Positions 1 through 6,186 of a stretch of DNA of 9,148 bases are shown in pieces. Positions within the stretch are counted from its first letter, which is position 1; every line of letters begins with the position of its first letter. Made by a program: the position numbers and the translations under genes. A model generated the notes under the pieces. That model worked only from the letters and a program-made list of their open reading frames with translations. It ran no database searches and was not told the DNA's origin. The stretch is taken from positions 1 to 9,148 of the forward strand of contig JBPBPY010000178.1 of the NCBI GenBank assembly GCA_050954505.1, written 5' to 3'. This DNA is from JAQGMO01 sp050954505 (GTDB lineage Bacteria > Pseudomonadota > Gammaproteobacteria > Burkholderiales > Burkholderiaceae_D).

Positions 1-100
1 GCCACACGATTCGAAAAACTGGCTAGGAATTTCAAAGCGATTCTCTTCCTGGCTTGCACTTTTATTTGGCTTAAACTGAATTGAGGACACGCCCTAGACC

Positions 101-862
101 ATGCATGATTTATTTCACCGCCATGCGGCTGCACCCGTGACCAGCACCGACCTGAGTACTGACATCGCATCGCAAGCCGCGCTGGCAGACGTGTTTCGCT
201 GCCGGCGCCGGCATGTGCTCGCCATCGTGCCTGCAGTGCTGCTCGGCCTGGGCTTGCCACGATGGGCCGGCGCCAGTGCGCTGGAAGAGTTTTTCATCGC
301 GGTCAAGCTCAACGACGATTCCACCGTCAAGAAATTTCTTCAGCGCGGTTTCGATCCCAACACGGTCGAACCCGACCGTGGCGACAGTGGATTGATTCTG
401 GCCTTGCGCGAAGACGCCTTCAAGGTGGTCGATGTACTGATCGCCGCCAAAGGCGCCGATCTTGAAATCAAGGCCCACAATGGCGACAATGCGCTCATGA
501 TCGCGGCCTACCGCGGCAACCTGAAGGCCGTCAACGATTTGCTGGCAAAAGGGGCGGAGCTGAACCGGCCGGGCTGGACGGCGCTGCATTATGCCGCCTC
601 GGTGGGACGCAACGACATCGTCCAGGTGCTGCTCGACAATGCGGCCTATATCGATGCCGGCTCGGCAAACGGCATCACGCCGATGATGATGGCGGCGCGC
701 GATGGCCACATCCTCACCATTAAGCTGCTGCTCGACGAAGGCGCCGATGCGACCTTGCGCAACAGTGCCGGCATGTTGGCAATCGATTTCGCCAGGATGA
801 ACAACCACAAGGATATTGTCGAAGGCTTGACCTATCGATTGCAGAAGGCCGGCAAATCCTGA
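101..862 (+). CDS. Exported ankyrin-repeat protein (253 aa)
   Basis: Ankyrin repeats are protein-protein interaction scaffolds; the partner cannot be read from the sequence. Residues 35-60 look like a signal peptide: basic Arg35-Arg37, a hydrophobic core (VLAIVPAVLLGLGL) and an AGASA cleavage-type end, so the mature protein is probably periplasmic. About six ankyrin units follow from residue 61 to 243. The clearest are residues 129-158 (NALMIAAYRGNLKAV), 159-190 (WTALHYAASVGRNDIV) and 192-224 (ITPMMMAARDGH); the first and last are degenerate. The ATG at 101 has GAGGAC at 83-88, a rather long 12-nt spacing. An in-frame GTG at 191 would give a more ordinary signal peptide (MFRCRRRHVL...), so the start is uncertain. 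The gene is convergent with the EAL gene and no T-tailed terminator is visible between them. The family call is firm; the role is unknown. Confidence 0.9.
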   Translation: MHDLFHRHAAAPVTSTDLSTDIASQAALADVFRCRRRHVLAIVPAVLLGLGLPRWAGASALEEFFIAVKLNDDSTVKKFLQRGFDPNTVEPDRGDSGLILALREDAFKVVDVLIAAKGADLEIKAHNGDNALMIAAYRGNLKAVNDLLAKGAELNRPGWTALHYAASVGRNDIVQVLLDNAAYIDAGSANGITPMMMAARDGHILTIKLLLDEGADATLRNSAGMLAIDFARMNNHKDIVEGLTYRLQKAGKS

Positions 863-932
863 GCCGGGTGGAAAGGGCAGGGGCAGCGCCAGGCACATGC
901 CGGCAGCGCTCTGGCCTGGACCTCATGCTGCG

Positions 933-950
933 CAGCCAGCCAGCCAGCCA
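933..950. repeat. CAGC tetranucleotide tandem repeat
   Basis: Four and a half perfect copies of CAGC lie in the 136-bp convergent gap between the ankyrin and EAL genes. The tract is non-coding in either annotated gene, so length changes would not alter a protein. It may simply be slippage. Confidence 0.7.
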
Positions 951-998
951 TAGGCATGGGCTTGAGCGCAGGTTGCTGCCGGCTTCCCCTGCGCCGGA

Positions 999-2855
999 TC
1001 AGCCGGCTGTGCACATCTGCCGAACCGGCGCCACCGATTGGCCTGCCTGCGGCACGCTGGCCAGATCACGGCGGTTTTGCTCATACCAGCCGTCGAACGC
1101 ACTGCTGGGCATTGGCCGTCCGAACAGATAACCCTGTGCTTCGACGCACTTCATCTGCTGCACCATGGCCAGCGACGCCTCGGTCTCGATGCCTTCGACC
1201 ACCACGCGATAACCGAGGTCGTGCGTAAAGGCAATCATGGTCGAGACCAGGCGCTGCTTGCGCTCGTCGTGCTCGAGATTTTTCATGAACGACTGATCGA
1301 TTTTCACGACATGGACCGGCAAGCGTTCAAGGTACGCCAGGCTGCTGTGCCCCGTGCCGAAGTCATCAATTGCCAGACGGATGCCGAGGCTGGCCAACGC
1401 CTCGAGCGTCTCGAGCGCGCGCGCAGGGTTGTCCATCATGGCGCTTTCGGTCACCTCCAGTTCGAACAGCGCAGGCGCCACGCCGTGGTGCTGCAGGCCG
1501 GCGCCGACGCGTTCGGCCAGGTCTTCCTCGGTCAGATTGGCGGTCGAAACATTCACCGACATGCCGATCTCCAGGCCGCCAGCACGCCAGAGTGCCATTT
1601 GGCGGATGGCCGAGTCGATGACCCAGGCAGTCATGGGCCGTGCCAGCGATGTGCGTTCGACCAGCGGAATGAATTCACCCGGCGAGATCTCGCCAAAGCA
1701 GGGATGGGTCCAGCGCAGCAGCGCTTCCACGCCAACGCAGCGCATGCTGCCGAGTTCGATGCGTGGCTGGTACACCAGGCGCAACTGGGTACTGCTCGCC
1801 AGCGCAGTGGCGAAGTCGTTATGCAAGGCGTACTGGCGCTGGAAGGCAGCGTCCTGGGCAGCTGAATACACACCCACCGAGACATTCCCGGTCATCGCTT
1901 CCTGCACCGCGCCATGGGCCATGCGCAGGACGTCACGGCACTCCGTGATCCCGACCCGGAATGGCGCAATGCCCACCACGGTGGTGCTGAGGAAACGCGA
2001 GATCGGTGTGGCTTCGATATTTTTCATCCAGCGCTGAACCAGTTCGGCATAATCGGCAGCGTCGGTCTTCGGCGGTCCAAGGAAGGCAAACTGGGTCGCT
2101 GCGACATGATAGACCTTGCGGTTTTTTCCAATGATGCCCTGGATGGTCAGGGCTGCCTGGGCTATGACCTGATCCAGATACATCGAACCCATGACGCGCA
2201 CCGCATTGTTCATCTGTTCCGGATTGGCCAGTTCCACCAGTACTGCCAGCCGCTCGGTGCCTTTCGGCGATTCCTGCTGCAGGTCAGCGAAATCGTCAAT
2301 GAACTGGGTGCGGTTGGGCAGGCCGCTCAAGGGGTCGATGCGTCCGAATGCATGCTGTAATTCGATCTGGGCCATGACCATGGCTGCCAGGTCGGTCAAG
2401 GAAGTGATTTCCTCGGCGCTGATTTCCCGCGGCTCGCTGCCGAGCACGCACATTGCGCCCAGGCAATGGCCGTCGGCAGTTGTCAGCGGCGCGCCAGCAT
2501 AAAAGCGGATGCCGTTGCGGCCCAGATGGCTTTCACGATAACTGCCATCGAGCTGCAAGTCTGGAATCACGAGGAAATCGGTGGAGGCGGCAACTGCGGC
2601 GCAAGGCGCGCCTTCCCGTGGGATGGTGCGGTGTTCAATGCCGACGCGCGACTTGAACCATTGGCGGTCGGCATCGGTGAATGAAATGGCGGCAATCGGC
2701 AGCTTGAACAGCTGTGCAGCCATGCGGGTGATCTTGTCAAACGCTTCGCTCGGGGGCGTATCGAGCATTTCAAGCCGGTAAAGCGCTTCAAGGCGGCTTT
2801 TTTCTTCGGCAGGACCAAAGAGGGCGCGCCTGGATGGAGCTAGGTTTGTTTGCAT
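999..2855 (-). CDS. GAF-GGDEF(degenerate)-EAL c-di-GMP phosphodiesterase (618 aa)
   Basis: Likely a cytoplasmic c-di-GMP phosphodiesterase, hydrolysing c-di-GMP to pGpG. Domains in order: GAF sensor (about residues 35-165), GGDEF-like (172-330) and EAL (345-590). The GGDEF part begins normally (DPLSGLPNR, 174-182), but the signature position reads AATQFAF (252-258), so it should not make c-di-GMP; such domains often bind GTP or regulate the EAL. The EAL keeps the catalytic set: EALLR (377-381), Asn435, Glu467, DDFGTG (497-502), Lys518 in KID, EGIE (554-557) and QGYLFGRP (574-581). No membrane segment is seen. I chose the ATG at 2855 because GGAAG lies 8 nt upstream (plus 2864-2868); an in-frame ATG at 2921 would add 22 residues but would run through an upstream dyad. 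The upstream 178 bp hold three inverted repeats, suggesting regulation. The ligand of the GAF domain is unknown. Confidence 0.93.
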   Translation of the reverse strand: MQTNLAPSRRALFGPAEEKSRLEALYRLEMLDTPPSEAFDKITRMAAQLFKLPIAAISFTDADRQWFKSRVGIEHRTIPREGAPCAAVAASTDFLVIPDLQLDGSYRESHLGRNGIRFYAGAPLTTADGHCLGAMCVLGSEPREISAEEITSLTDLAAMVMAQIELQHAFGRIDPLSGLPNRTQFIDDFADLQQESPKGTERLAVLVELANPEQMNNAVRVMGSMYLDQVIAQAALTIQGIIGKNRKVYHVAATQFAFLGPPKTDAADYAELVQRWMKNIEATPISRFLSTTVVGIAPFRVGITECRDVLRMAHGAVQEAMTGNVSVGVYSAAQDAAFQRQYALHNDFATALASSTQLRLVYQPRIELGSMRCVGVEALLRWTHPCFGEISPGEFIPLVERTSLARPMTAWVIDSAIRQMALWRAGGLEIGMSVNVSTANLTEEDLAERVGAGLQHHGVAPALFELEVTESAMMDNPARALETLEALASLGIRLAIDDFGTGHSSLAYLERLPVHVVKIDQSFMKNLEHDERKQRLVSTMIAFTHDLGYRVVVEGIETEASLAMVQQMKCVEAQGYLFGRPMPSSAFDGWYEQNRRDLASVPQAGQSVAPVRQMCTAG

Positions 2856-2887
2856 GGCAAGGACTTCCACAGGCAGCTGACACAATC

Positions 2888-2906
2888 GTTGCCAGGAAGT
2901 GGCAAC
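2888..2906. promoter_or_regulatory. Perfect inverted repeat GTTGCCA-N5-TGGCAAC
   Basis: Seven-base perfect arms are separated by 5 nt, 33 bp upstream of the EAL gene start. The size and symmetry fit an operator for a dimeric repressor, or a small hairpin in the 5' untranslated RNA. No known regulator is recognised from the motif. Confidence 0.4.
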
Positions 2907-2924
2907 ATGCAATCGGCTCAAATG

Positions 2925-2942
2925 CCGTATGGTGCCATATGG
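2925..2942. promoter_or_regulatory. Inverted repeat CCGTATGG-TG-CCATATGG
   Basis: The 8-base arms differ at one position (a G-T pair if read as RNA) and are separated by 2 nt. It is the second of three dyads upstream of the EAL gene. It may overlap a promoter, but no convincing -35/-10 pair is visible. Confidence 0.35.
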
Positions 2943-2950
2943 AAATTAAA

Positions 2951-2992
2951 TTGTCTCGCAATTTCGTTGGTTTTAAGAAACAATTGCGACAA
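2951..2992 (-). promoter_or_regulatory. Long inverted repeat TTGTC(TC)GCAATT / AATTGCGACAA
   Basis: Eleven pairs form around an 18-nt loop, with a 2-nt bulge. It lies 42 bp beyond the stop of the Cys/His-rich gene and about 100 bp before the EAL start. On the minus strand the stem is followed by the T-rich TTTAATTT, so it could be a weak intrinsic terminator for the upstream gene; otherwise it is an operator or leader structure. Confidence 0.35.
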
Positions 2993-3033
2993 ACCGCAGT
3001 TTACTGGTCACTTCGCCAATGTCGCCGGCGCCG

Positions 3034-4020
3034 TCAGCAAGCGCGCATTTTCTCCAGCAACTGTCGCCGGTCCAGCAACTGTCCGGCGTAGCGCACCTTG
3101 GCAAATGACTCATCGATGATGCGCCGTCCGTGCCGCCAAATCTGGACGGTAATGCCGATAGGTTGCGGCCGGCTTACTTTCCAGACAATCGCAGGCAGAC
3201 TGGCGCGCAATTCGACTTCGCAATTTGCATACCGGTCGAGGTCGATTTCGCCAAGCGCCGGTTCAGGCGTGCCGCTGCTGGTCTGTTCATGGAGAACCAG
3301 CAGCGGCGATGAAATGGCCGGGCCTGCCCCATGCGTGCCGTCATGACCACAATTGCCGCAGTAATGCCGTTTATGTTCCTTGCAGGCAAATGCGCCAAGA
3401 TCGAGATGAGGGTATCCACAACGACGGCAGGCAATGCAGGTGAGCGCCTGCCCACGTTCGCGCGCCAGAACGAATGCCAGCGCGGCTGGCGGGGTGAGGT
3501 GCAGGCGGGTGATGTCGGGCGCAGCAAGCAAGGACGGGGACGGCGGAGGCGGAAAATCGATCAGCACGGCCAGTGCCCGATGTTCGGCATCGGTGACAAG
3601 GGCGCGCCTACCGGCTTGAGTGCCTGTTTGTATGGCGCGCACACGGATAAGGGTGGAATTGGCATGTGCCCTGTGGCTCGACATTGCAGGCGGCAACAGG
3701 CATTCAATCGTCAGTTCTTCAAAATCCGACGGATTCAGGATGAATGGATCGATGACATAGGCCATCGGCTGGCATGAGAGGCGGCACGCCGGTTGCCCTG
3801 ATCGGTCGGCAAGCTGCAGCTCCGATTTTCTGCCCCAATACTCATTGTGTGTGCGGCACCACCAGCGTGCAGCACCATTTCTGAACTTGCCTGCTTCAAC
3901 CAGATCGCAGCCGAACAGACCTGTACCTTCTTCCAGGACATGAAGCGGCGTATCAAGGTGGTCACTTGCAAATGCAATATTGTCGACAGTGCCTTGCTGA
4001 CTCCAACGAATCAGGCGCAT
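3034..4020 (-). CDS. Uncharacterised Cys/His-rich, probably zinc-binding protein (328 aa)
   Basis: I do not recognise the family. The protein has no signal peptide or membrane segment, so it is probably cytoplasmic. The N-terminal part (1-100) has Cys38, an aromatic WWCRTHNEYWG block (53-63, with Cys55 and His58), Cys79 and Cys83, and a VIDPFILNP segment (89-97). A proline run at 157-160 marks a linker. Residues 195-226 form a Cys/His cluster: Cys195-x2-Cys198-x2-Cys201, His205, Cys213, His216, His219 and Cys221-x2-Cys224-x-His226, enough ligands for one or two zinc sites of ribbon or treble-clef type. The C-terminal 90 residues are beta-rich-looking (VELRASLPAIVWKV) and end in a basic helix. 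The start at 4020 is the ORF's first ATG and lacks a clear ribosome binding site. The gene follows the sigma factor on the same strand after about 260 bp that contain a terminator-like hairpin. Coding status is well supported by length and composition; function is not. Confidence 0.8.
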   Translation of the reverse strand: MRLIRWSQQGTVDNIAFASDHLDTPLHVLEEGTGLFGCDLVEAGKFRNGAARWWCRTHNEYWGRKSELQLADRSGQPACRLSCQPMAYVIDPFILNPSDFEELTIECLLPPAMSSHRAHANSTLIRVRAIQTGTQAGRRALVTDAEHRALAVLIDFPPPPSPSLLAAPDITRLHLTPPAALAFVLARERGQALTCIACRRCGYPHLDLGAFACKEHKRHYCGNCGHDGTHGAGPAISSPLLVLHEQTSSGTPEPALGEIDLDRYANCEVELRASLPAIVWKVSRPQPIGITVQIWRHGRRIIDESFAKVRYAGQLLDRRQLLEKMRAC

Positions 4021-4127
4021 CGGACAATGTAATCTTCAAACTGTTTCATCGCTACAGTGTAGACGATGGTGCTTCAAGTAATGGACTTCGTCGTCCGTTT
4101 CCGGCATGGCGTCATTGGGGGCAGCAG

Positions 4128-4178
4128 AAAAAAATGGTCAGAACAATCACTTCTTGACTTTTCTCAGTTTGTCAGACC
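4128..4178 (-). terminator. Candidate intrinsic terminator downstream of the sigma gene
   Basis: On the minus strand an imperfect stem (GGTC-G-ACAA pairing with TTGT-C-GACC, with one mismatch and one bulge) closes a loop of about 20 nt and is followed by ATTTTTTT. It lies about 100 bp past the sigma-factor stop and before the Cys/His-rich gene. The T tract is good; the stem is only moderate. Confidence 0.4.
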
Positions 4179-4211
4179 CTGAGGGATCGTACAATTCAAA
4201 CAAGTTCCTGA

Positions 4212-4244
4212 GCGGGGTGGCAATCCGGATTGACCGAACCCCGC
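4212..4244. repeat. Bulged long hairpin with GCGGGGT/ACCCCGC arms
   Basis: The outer arms GCGGGGT and ACCCCGC pair perfectly. Inward, GG pairs with CC and CAATCC with GGATTG, giving about 15 pairs with small bulges and almost no loop. It lies 34 bp after the sigma-factor stop. There is no T run on either side, so it is not a textbook terminator; it may be a 3' end stabiliser, a binding site or part of the processed 3' end of the sigma mRNA. Confidence 0.5.
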
Positions 4245-4250
4245 AGACAG

Positions 4251-4275
4251 GACAAGGCATCATGTTGACCTTGTC
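4251..4275. repeat. Inverted repeat GACAAGG-N11-CCTTGTC
   Basis: Perfect 7-base arms surround an 11-nt loop, beginning 3 bp after the sigma-factor stop codon on the minus strand. With the bulged hairpin just beyond it, it forms a double stem-loop at the 3' end of the sigma gene. Confidence 0.45.
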
Positions 4276-4278
4276 GAA

Positions 4279-4845
4279 TCAGTTGCGGCCGCACTGTGCG
4301 CGGGCGGCGGAACGTACCCGGGCAACGCGTGAGCGGACGGTACCAACAGGAATGCACAGTTCTGCAGCGGCTTCTTCGTAGGTCATGTCACCTTCAAGAA
4401 TGGCTTCGAACGTTGCGCGGATCTTGACCGGCAGGTCGGCCAGCAGCACATCGACCTTGGCGGCGATCTGGCGAATCTCGAAGATTTTTGCTGGGTCGGA
4501 ATGCACGTCGATGATTTGCTCCATGAAATCTTCGTCAACGGTATCGTAGCGGTCGGCACCGTTTTGACGCACTTGATTGCGCGCCAGGTTGAGTGCAATG
4601 CCGAACAGCCATGTTGAGGGCTTCGAGAGACCGGAGAAGCGGTGCGCGCAACGGACCGCTTCGACAAAGGTGTTTTGCACCACATCTTCTGCGTCATCCC
4701 AGCTGCTGACATAGCGTTGGACAAAGTGCATTAAGTGCATTTTATGCTTTTGAAACAAACTTGCGATTTCGACCAGCGGAATGCCGGTTTGCTCTACATT
4801 CGTCACCTCAGTCAACGCGGTCATTTCGATTTGGGCCAGCATCAT
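4279..4845 (-). CDS. ECF-type RNA polymerase sigma factor (188 aa)
   Basis: Sigma-70 family factor of the extracytoplasmic-function type: it recruits RNA polymerase to a limited set of promoters. Region 2 spans about residues 25-95, with the core-binding segment DDAEDVVQNTFVEAV (50-64) and the -10-recognition segment STWLFGIALNLARNQV (77-92). A short acidic linker follows. Region 4 spans about 130-180 with the helix-turn-helix MTYEEAAAELCIPVGTVRSR (154-173). Length is normal for the family. The start at 4845 has GAGGAA 5 nt upstream (plus 4851-4856); a second ATG directly follows at 4842 with 8-nt spacing, and either could be used. The gene next downstream on this strand is the Cys/His-rich protein, not a recognisable anti-sigma factor, and none precedes it. 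The target promoters cannot be named from sequence. Confidence 0.93.
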   Translation of the reverse strand: MMLAQIEMTALTEVTNVEQTGIPLVEIASLFQKHKMHLMHFVQRYVSSWDDAEDVVQNTFVEAVRCAHRFSGLSKPSTWLFGIALNLARNQVRQNGADRYDTVDEDFMEQIIDVHSDPAKIFEIRQIAAKVDVLLADLPVKIRATFEAILEGDMTYEEAAAELCIPVGTVRSRVARVRSAARAQCGRN

Positions 4846-4946
4846 GATATTTCCTCAGGTCGATTAAGTTTGTTGACACAAGTAACAGTTGGTTTTTTTG
4901 AAATATTGTCGTTTAAACAATGTGCAAAAGATATCATTTAGATAAC

Positions 4947-4974
4947 AAAAAATTCCACTTCCTTGAGAATTTTT
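4947..4974 (-). terminator. Candidate AT-rich terminator after the 73-aa gene
   Basis: Perfect 8-base arms (AAAAATTC and GAATTTTT) around an 11-nt loop, with a T6 run closing the 3' side on the minus strand. It lies about 50 bp past the stop of the 73-residue gene and 100 bp before the sigma start. The stem is AT-rich and therefore weak; it could also be part of the sigma promoter region. Confidence 0.3.
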
Positions 4975-5025
4975 GAGATATTTATTTGTGTGTGGGAGAC
5001 GTGGTTCATTGCCGAGGTGGTCAAT

Positions 5026-5247
5026 TCAATTTACCAGAGCGGCCGGTTCGCTGATCGTGGCGCGTTGTTGCAGCCAATCGAAAGCGTATTGCAGTGCCAT
5101 TTCATAGGTGTCTGCGGGGTGCACTGCTTGCAATTGTTTTCCAACCGCTTTTCCATCCTGGAAAAAACTCAGCTGCCATCCCCGTTGCTCTTCACCCATC
5201 CCGCGATTGATTTGAAATGAGTATTTGCTGTTGTCTGTTGTATTCAT
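5026..5247 (-). CDS. Small hypothetical protein (73 aa)
   Basis: I do not recognise the family. The protein is soluble-looking, with no signal or membrane segment. The pattern WQLSFFQDGKAVGKQLQAVH (24-43) followed by a helix (DTYEMALQYAFDWLQQR) suggests a compact beta-beta-alpha fold. Codon use is that of an ordinary gene, although its surroundings are AT-rich. AGGGA lies 9 nt upstream of the ATG (plus 5257-5261). It is on the same strand as the sigma factor, which starts about 180 bp downstream past an AT-rich hairpin, so independent transcription is likely. A GGAACTT box (5316-5322 on the plus coordinates) lies about 70 bp upstream and resembles ECF -35 elements. Confidence 0.65.
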   Translation of the reverse strand: MNTTDNSKYSFQINRGMGEEQRGWQLSFFQDGKAVGKQLQAVHPADTYEMALQYAFDWLQQRATISEPAALVN

Positions 5248-5643
5248 TTTTATTTTTCCCTTTTTTTAAATCGGCAAATTCTGCAGTATCGAAACAACTG
5301 ATATAATTGTCACTTAAGTTCCGTGTGGAATTAATTTCGATGTGTAAAGATAACCTAAATAAGTTCTTTTGGGAAATATTTCTTTGTGGAATTTGGTGTT
5401 GACATCGCGCGGGTTTCCCGCCATATCCGTGAGAAATGAAATATTTATTGGCGGGGCGACATGCCAGTGCAGCCTGGTGCTTCGTCATGACAGAACACAA
5501 TGTGGTGCGAGCGACCGTCCCATGGCTGCGCACCCGTCGACCTCGAGATCGAGGCCGGCCTTGCCAGCGTCGCCGAATTGATCACGATGGTTCGCCTTTT
5601 CACCTGGAATTTGGCACTTACGCCGGCTCGCAGAATGCAAGGG

Positions 5644-5753
5644 CTTTGTTGCCAAAGAATTACGATGCACGCCAGCGCAACCGCTGGCGTCGAGAAGGTG
5701 GCAGCTTGATCAAGCGATCACTTTGACTGTGACGGGATGACAACAGCGCTGTT
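5644..5753. repeat. Cluster of four short perfect dyads
   Basis: Four dyads occur in 110 bp: CTTTG-N4-CAAAG (5644-5657), ACGCCAGCG-CAAC-CGCTGGCGT (5669-5690, a 9-bp perfect stem), GCTTGATCAAGC (5704-5715, a 12-bp palindrome) and AACAGCGCTGTT (5742-5753, a 12-bp palindrome). None is followed by a T run. The cluster could be a structured RNA, a set of protein-binding sites or the end of a small non-autonomous element. Confidence 0.55.
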
Positions 5754-5993
5754 TGACAGAGCTGACATCTACGATGCTGTGCGCTGAAGGGCGCCTGGAT
5801 GGTGGAAGGCGGCTTGACTCAACTGCATGAAAGCCGTGAGGCGAAAAGAAGACCACCGTAGGGCGGGACAATGGGCTGACTTGGTCAAACCATGGCAGCC
5901 CTGGGGGCAGGGCGCACATTAGGATAGAACTCTCGCCGCACCCTTTTACCTTGCGGCGCGTACTGCGCGACTGCAGAACGGCAAAGCTCTGTC

Positions 5994-6081
5994 ACTCGTG
6001 ATATCGCCGCTTCGCAGCTTCGTAACTTCAAAACTTCGTAACATCGCAACTTCATGACAACGTAATTGCGTATCTGCGTAG
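5994..6081. repeat. Degenerate 8-bp tandem array, consensus CTTCGTAA
   Basis: About eleven consecutive octamers stay in exact 8-bp register. CTTCGTAA is perfect at 6018-6025 and 6034-6041; CTTCGCAG, CTTCAAAA, CATCGCAA, CTTCATGA and CAACGTAA are neighbouring variants, and the outermost units are the most degraded. An 8-bp period rotates the reading frame, so the array is not a protein repeat. It lies about 100 bp past the 3' end of the diguanylate cyclase gene. Confidence 0.6.
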
Positions 6082-6186
6082 CGTCTTCGATAAACCTGCA
6101 GCGGCGGTACAAGCATGAGAAACAGGTTCAGGCTGCTGCAGATTTCCTGATTCCATCAGTCCATCGAGTCCGCACGCTGCCTGGTG

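Larger units (their letters stand above)
5248..6186. other. 0.94-kb gap without a convincing gene
   Basis: Open frames here are short and lack ribosome binding sites and protein-like composition. The first 170 bp are AT-rich and probably hold the promoter of the 73-residue gene. The middle holds the dyad cluster at 5644-5753 and a perfect hairpin GCCCTG-GGGG-CAGGGC at 5898-5913. The last part holds the 8-bp tandem array at 5994-6081. GGGCTTTGTTGCCAAAG at 5641-5657 resembles the ends of IS903-group IS5-family elements, so decayed mobile DNA is possible. A hairpin TCAGG/CCTGA at 6128-6150 follows the diguanylate cyclase stop but lacks a clear T tail. Confidence 0.6.

Noticed and set aside
110..898. 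262-residue open frame on the minus strand opposite the ankyrin gene
   Set aside because: It mirrors the ankyrin codons, lacks protein-like features and a ribosome binding site, and the plus frame has clear ankyrin motifs.
886..921. Nested inverted repeats (AGCGC/GCGCT, CCAGG/CCTGG) as a terminator for the ankyrin gene
   Set aside because: No T tract follows on either strand and the stems compete with each other.
1038..1865. 275-residue plus-strand frame inside the EAL gene
   Set aside because: It is antisense to intact EAL motifs; its His/Arg-rich composition is typical of a shadow frame.
4011..4049. 12-codon leader frame (MKQFEDYIVRCA) overlapping the start of the Cys/His-rich gene
   Set aside because: No ribosome binding site precedes it and such short frames are common; translational coupling cannot be supported.
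5192..5533. 113-residue minus-strand frame overlapping the start of the 73-residue gene
   Set aside because: Composition is not protein-like across the AT-rich part, and the overlapping 73-residue frame has a better ribosome binding site and sequence.
5520..5560. NcoI, SalI, XhoI and FseI recognition sites packed into 41 bp, like a cloning polylinker
   Set aside because: Flanking sequence on both sides is ordinary bacterial DNA with no vector feature; GC-rich DNA with the CCTCG/CGAGG hairpin here gives such sites by chance.
6128..6150. Hairpin TCAGG-N13-CCTGA as a terminator of the diguanylate cyclase gene
   Set aside because: The stem is only 5 bp with a long loop, and the sequence after it is not a T run.
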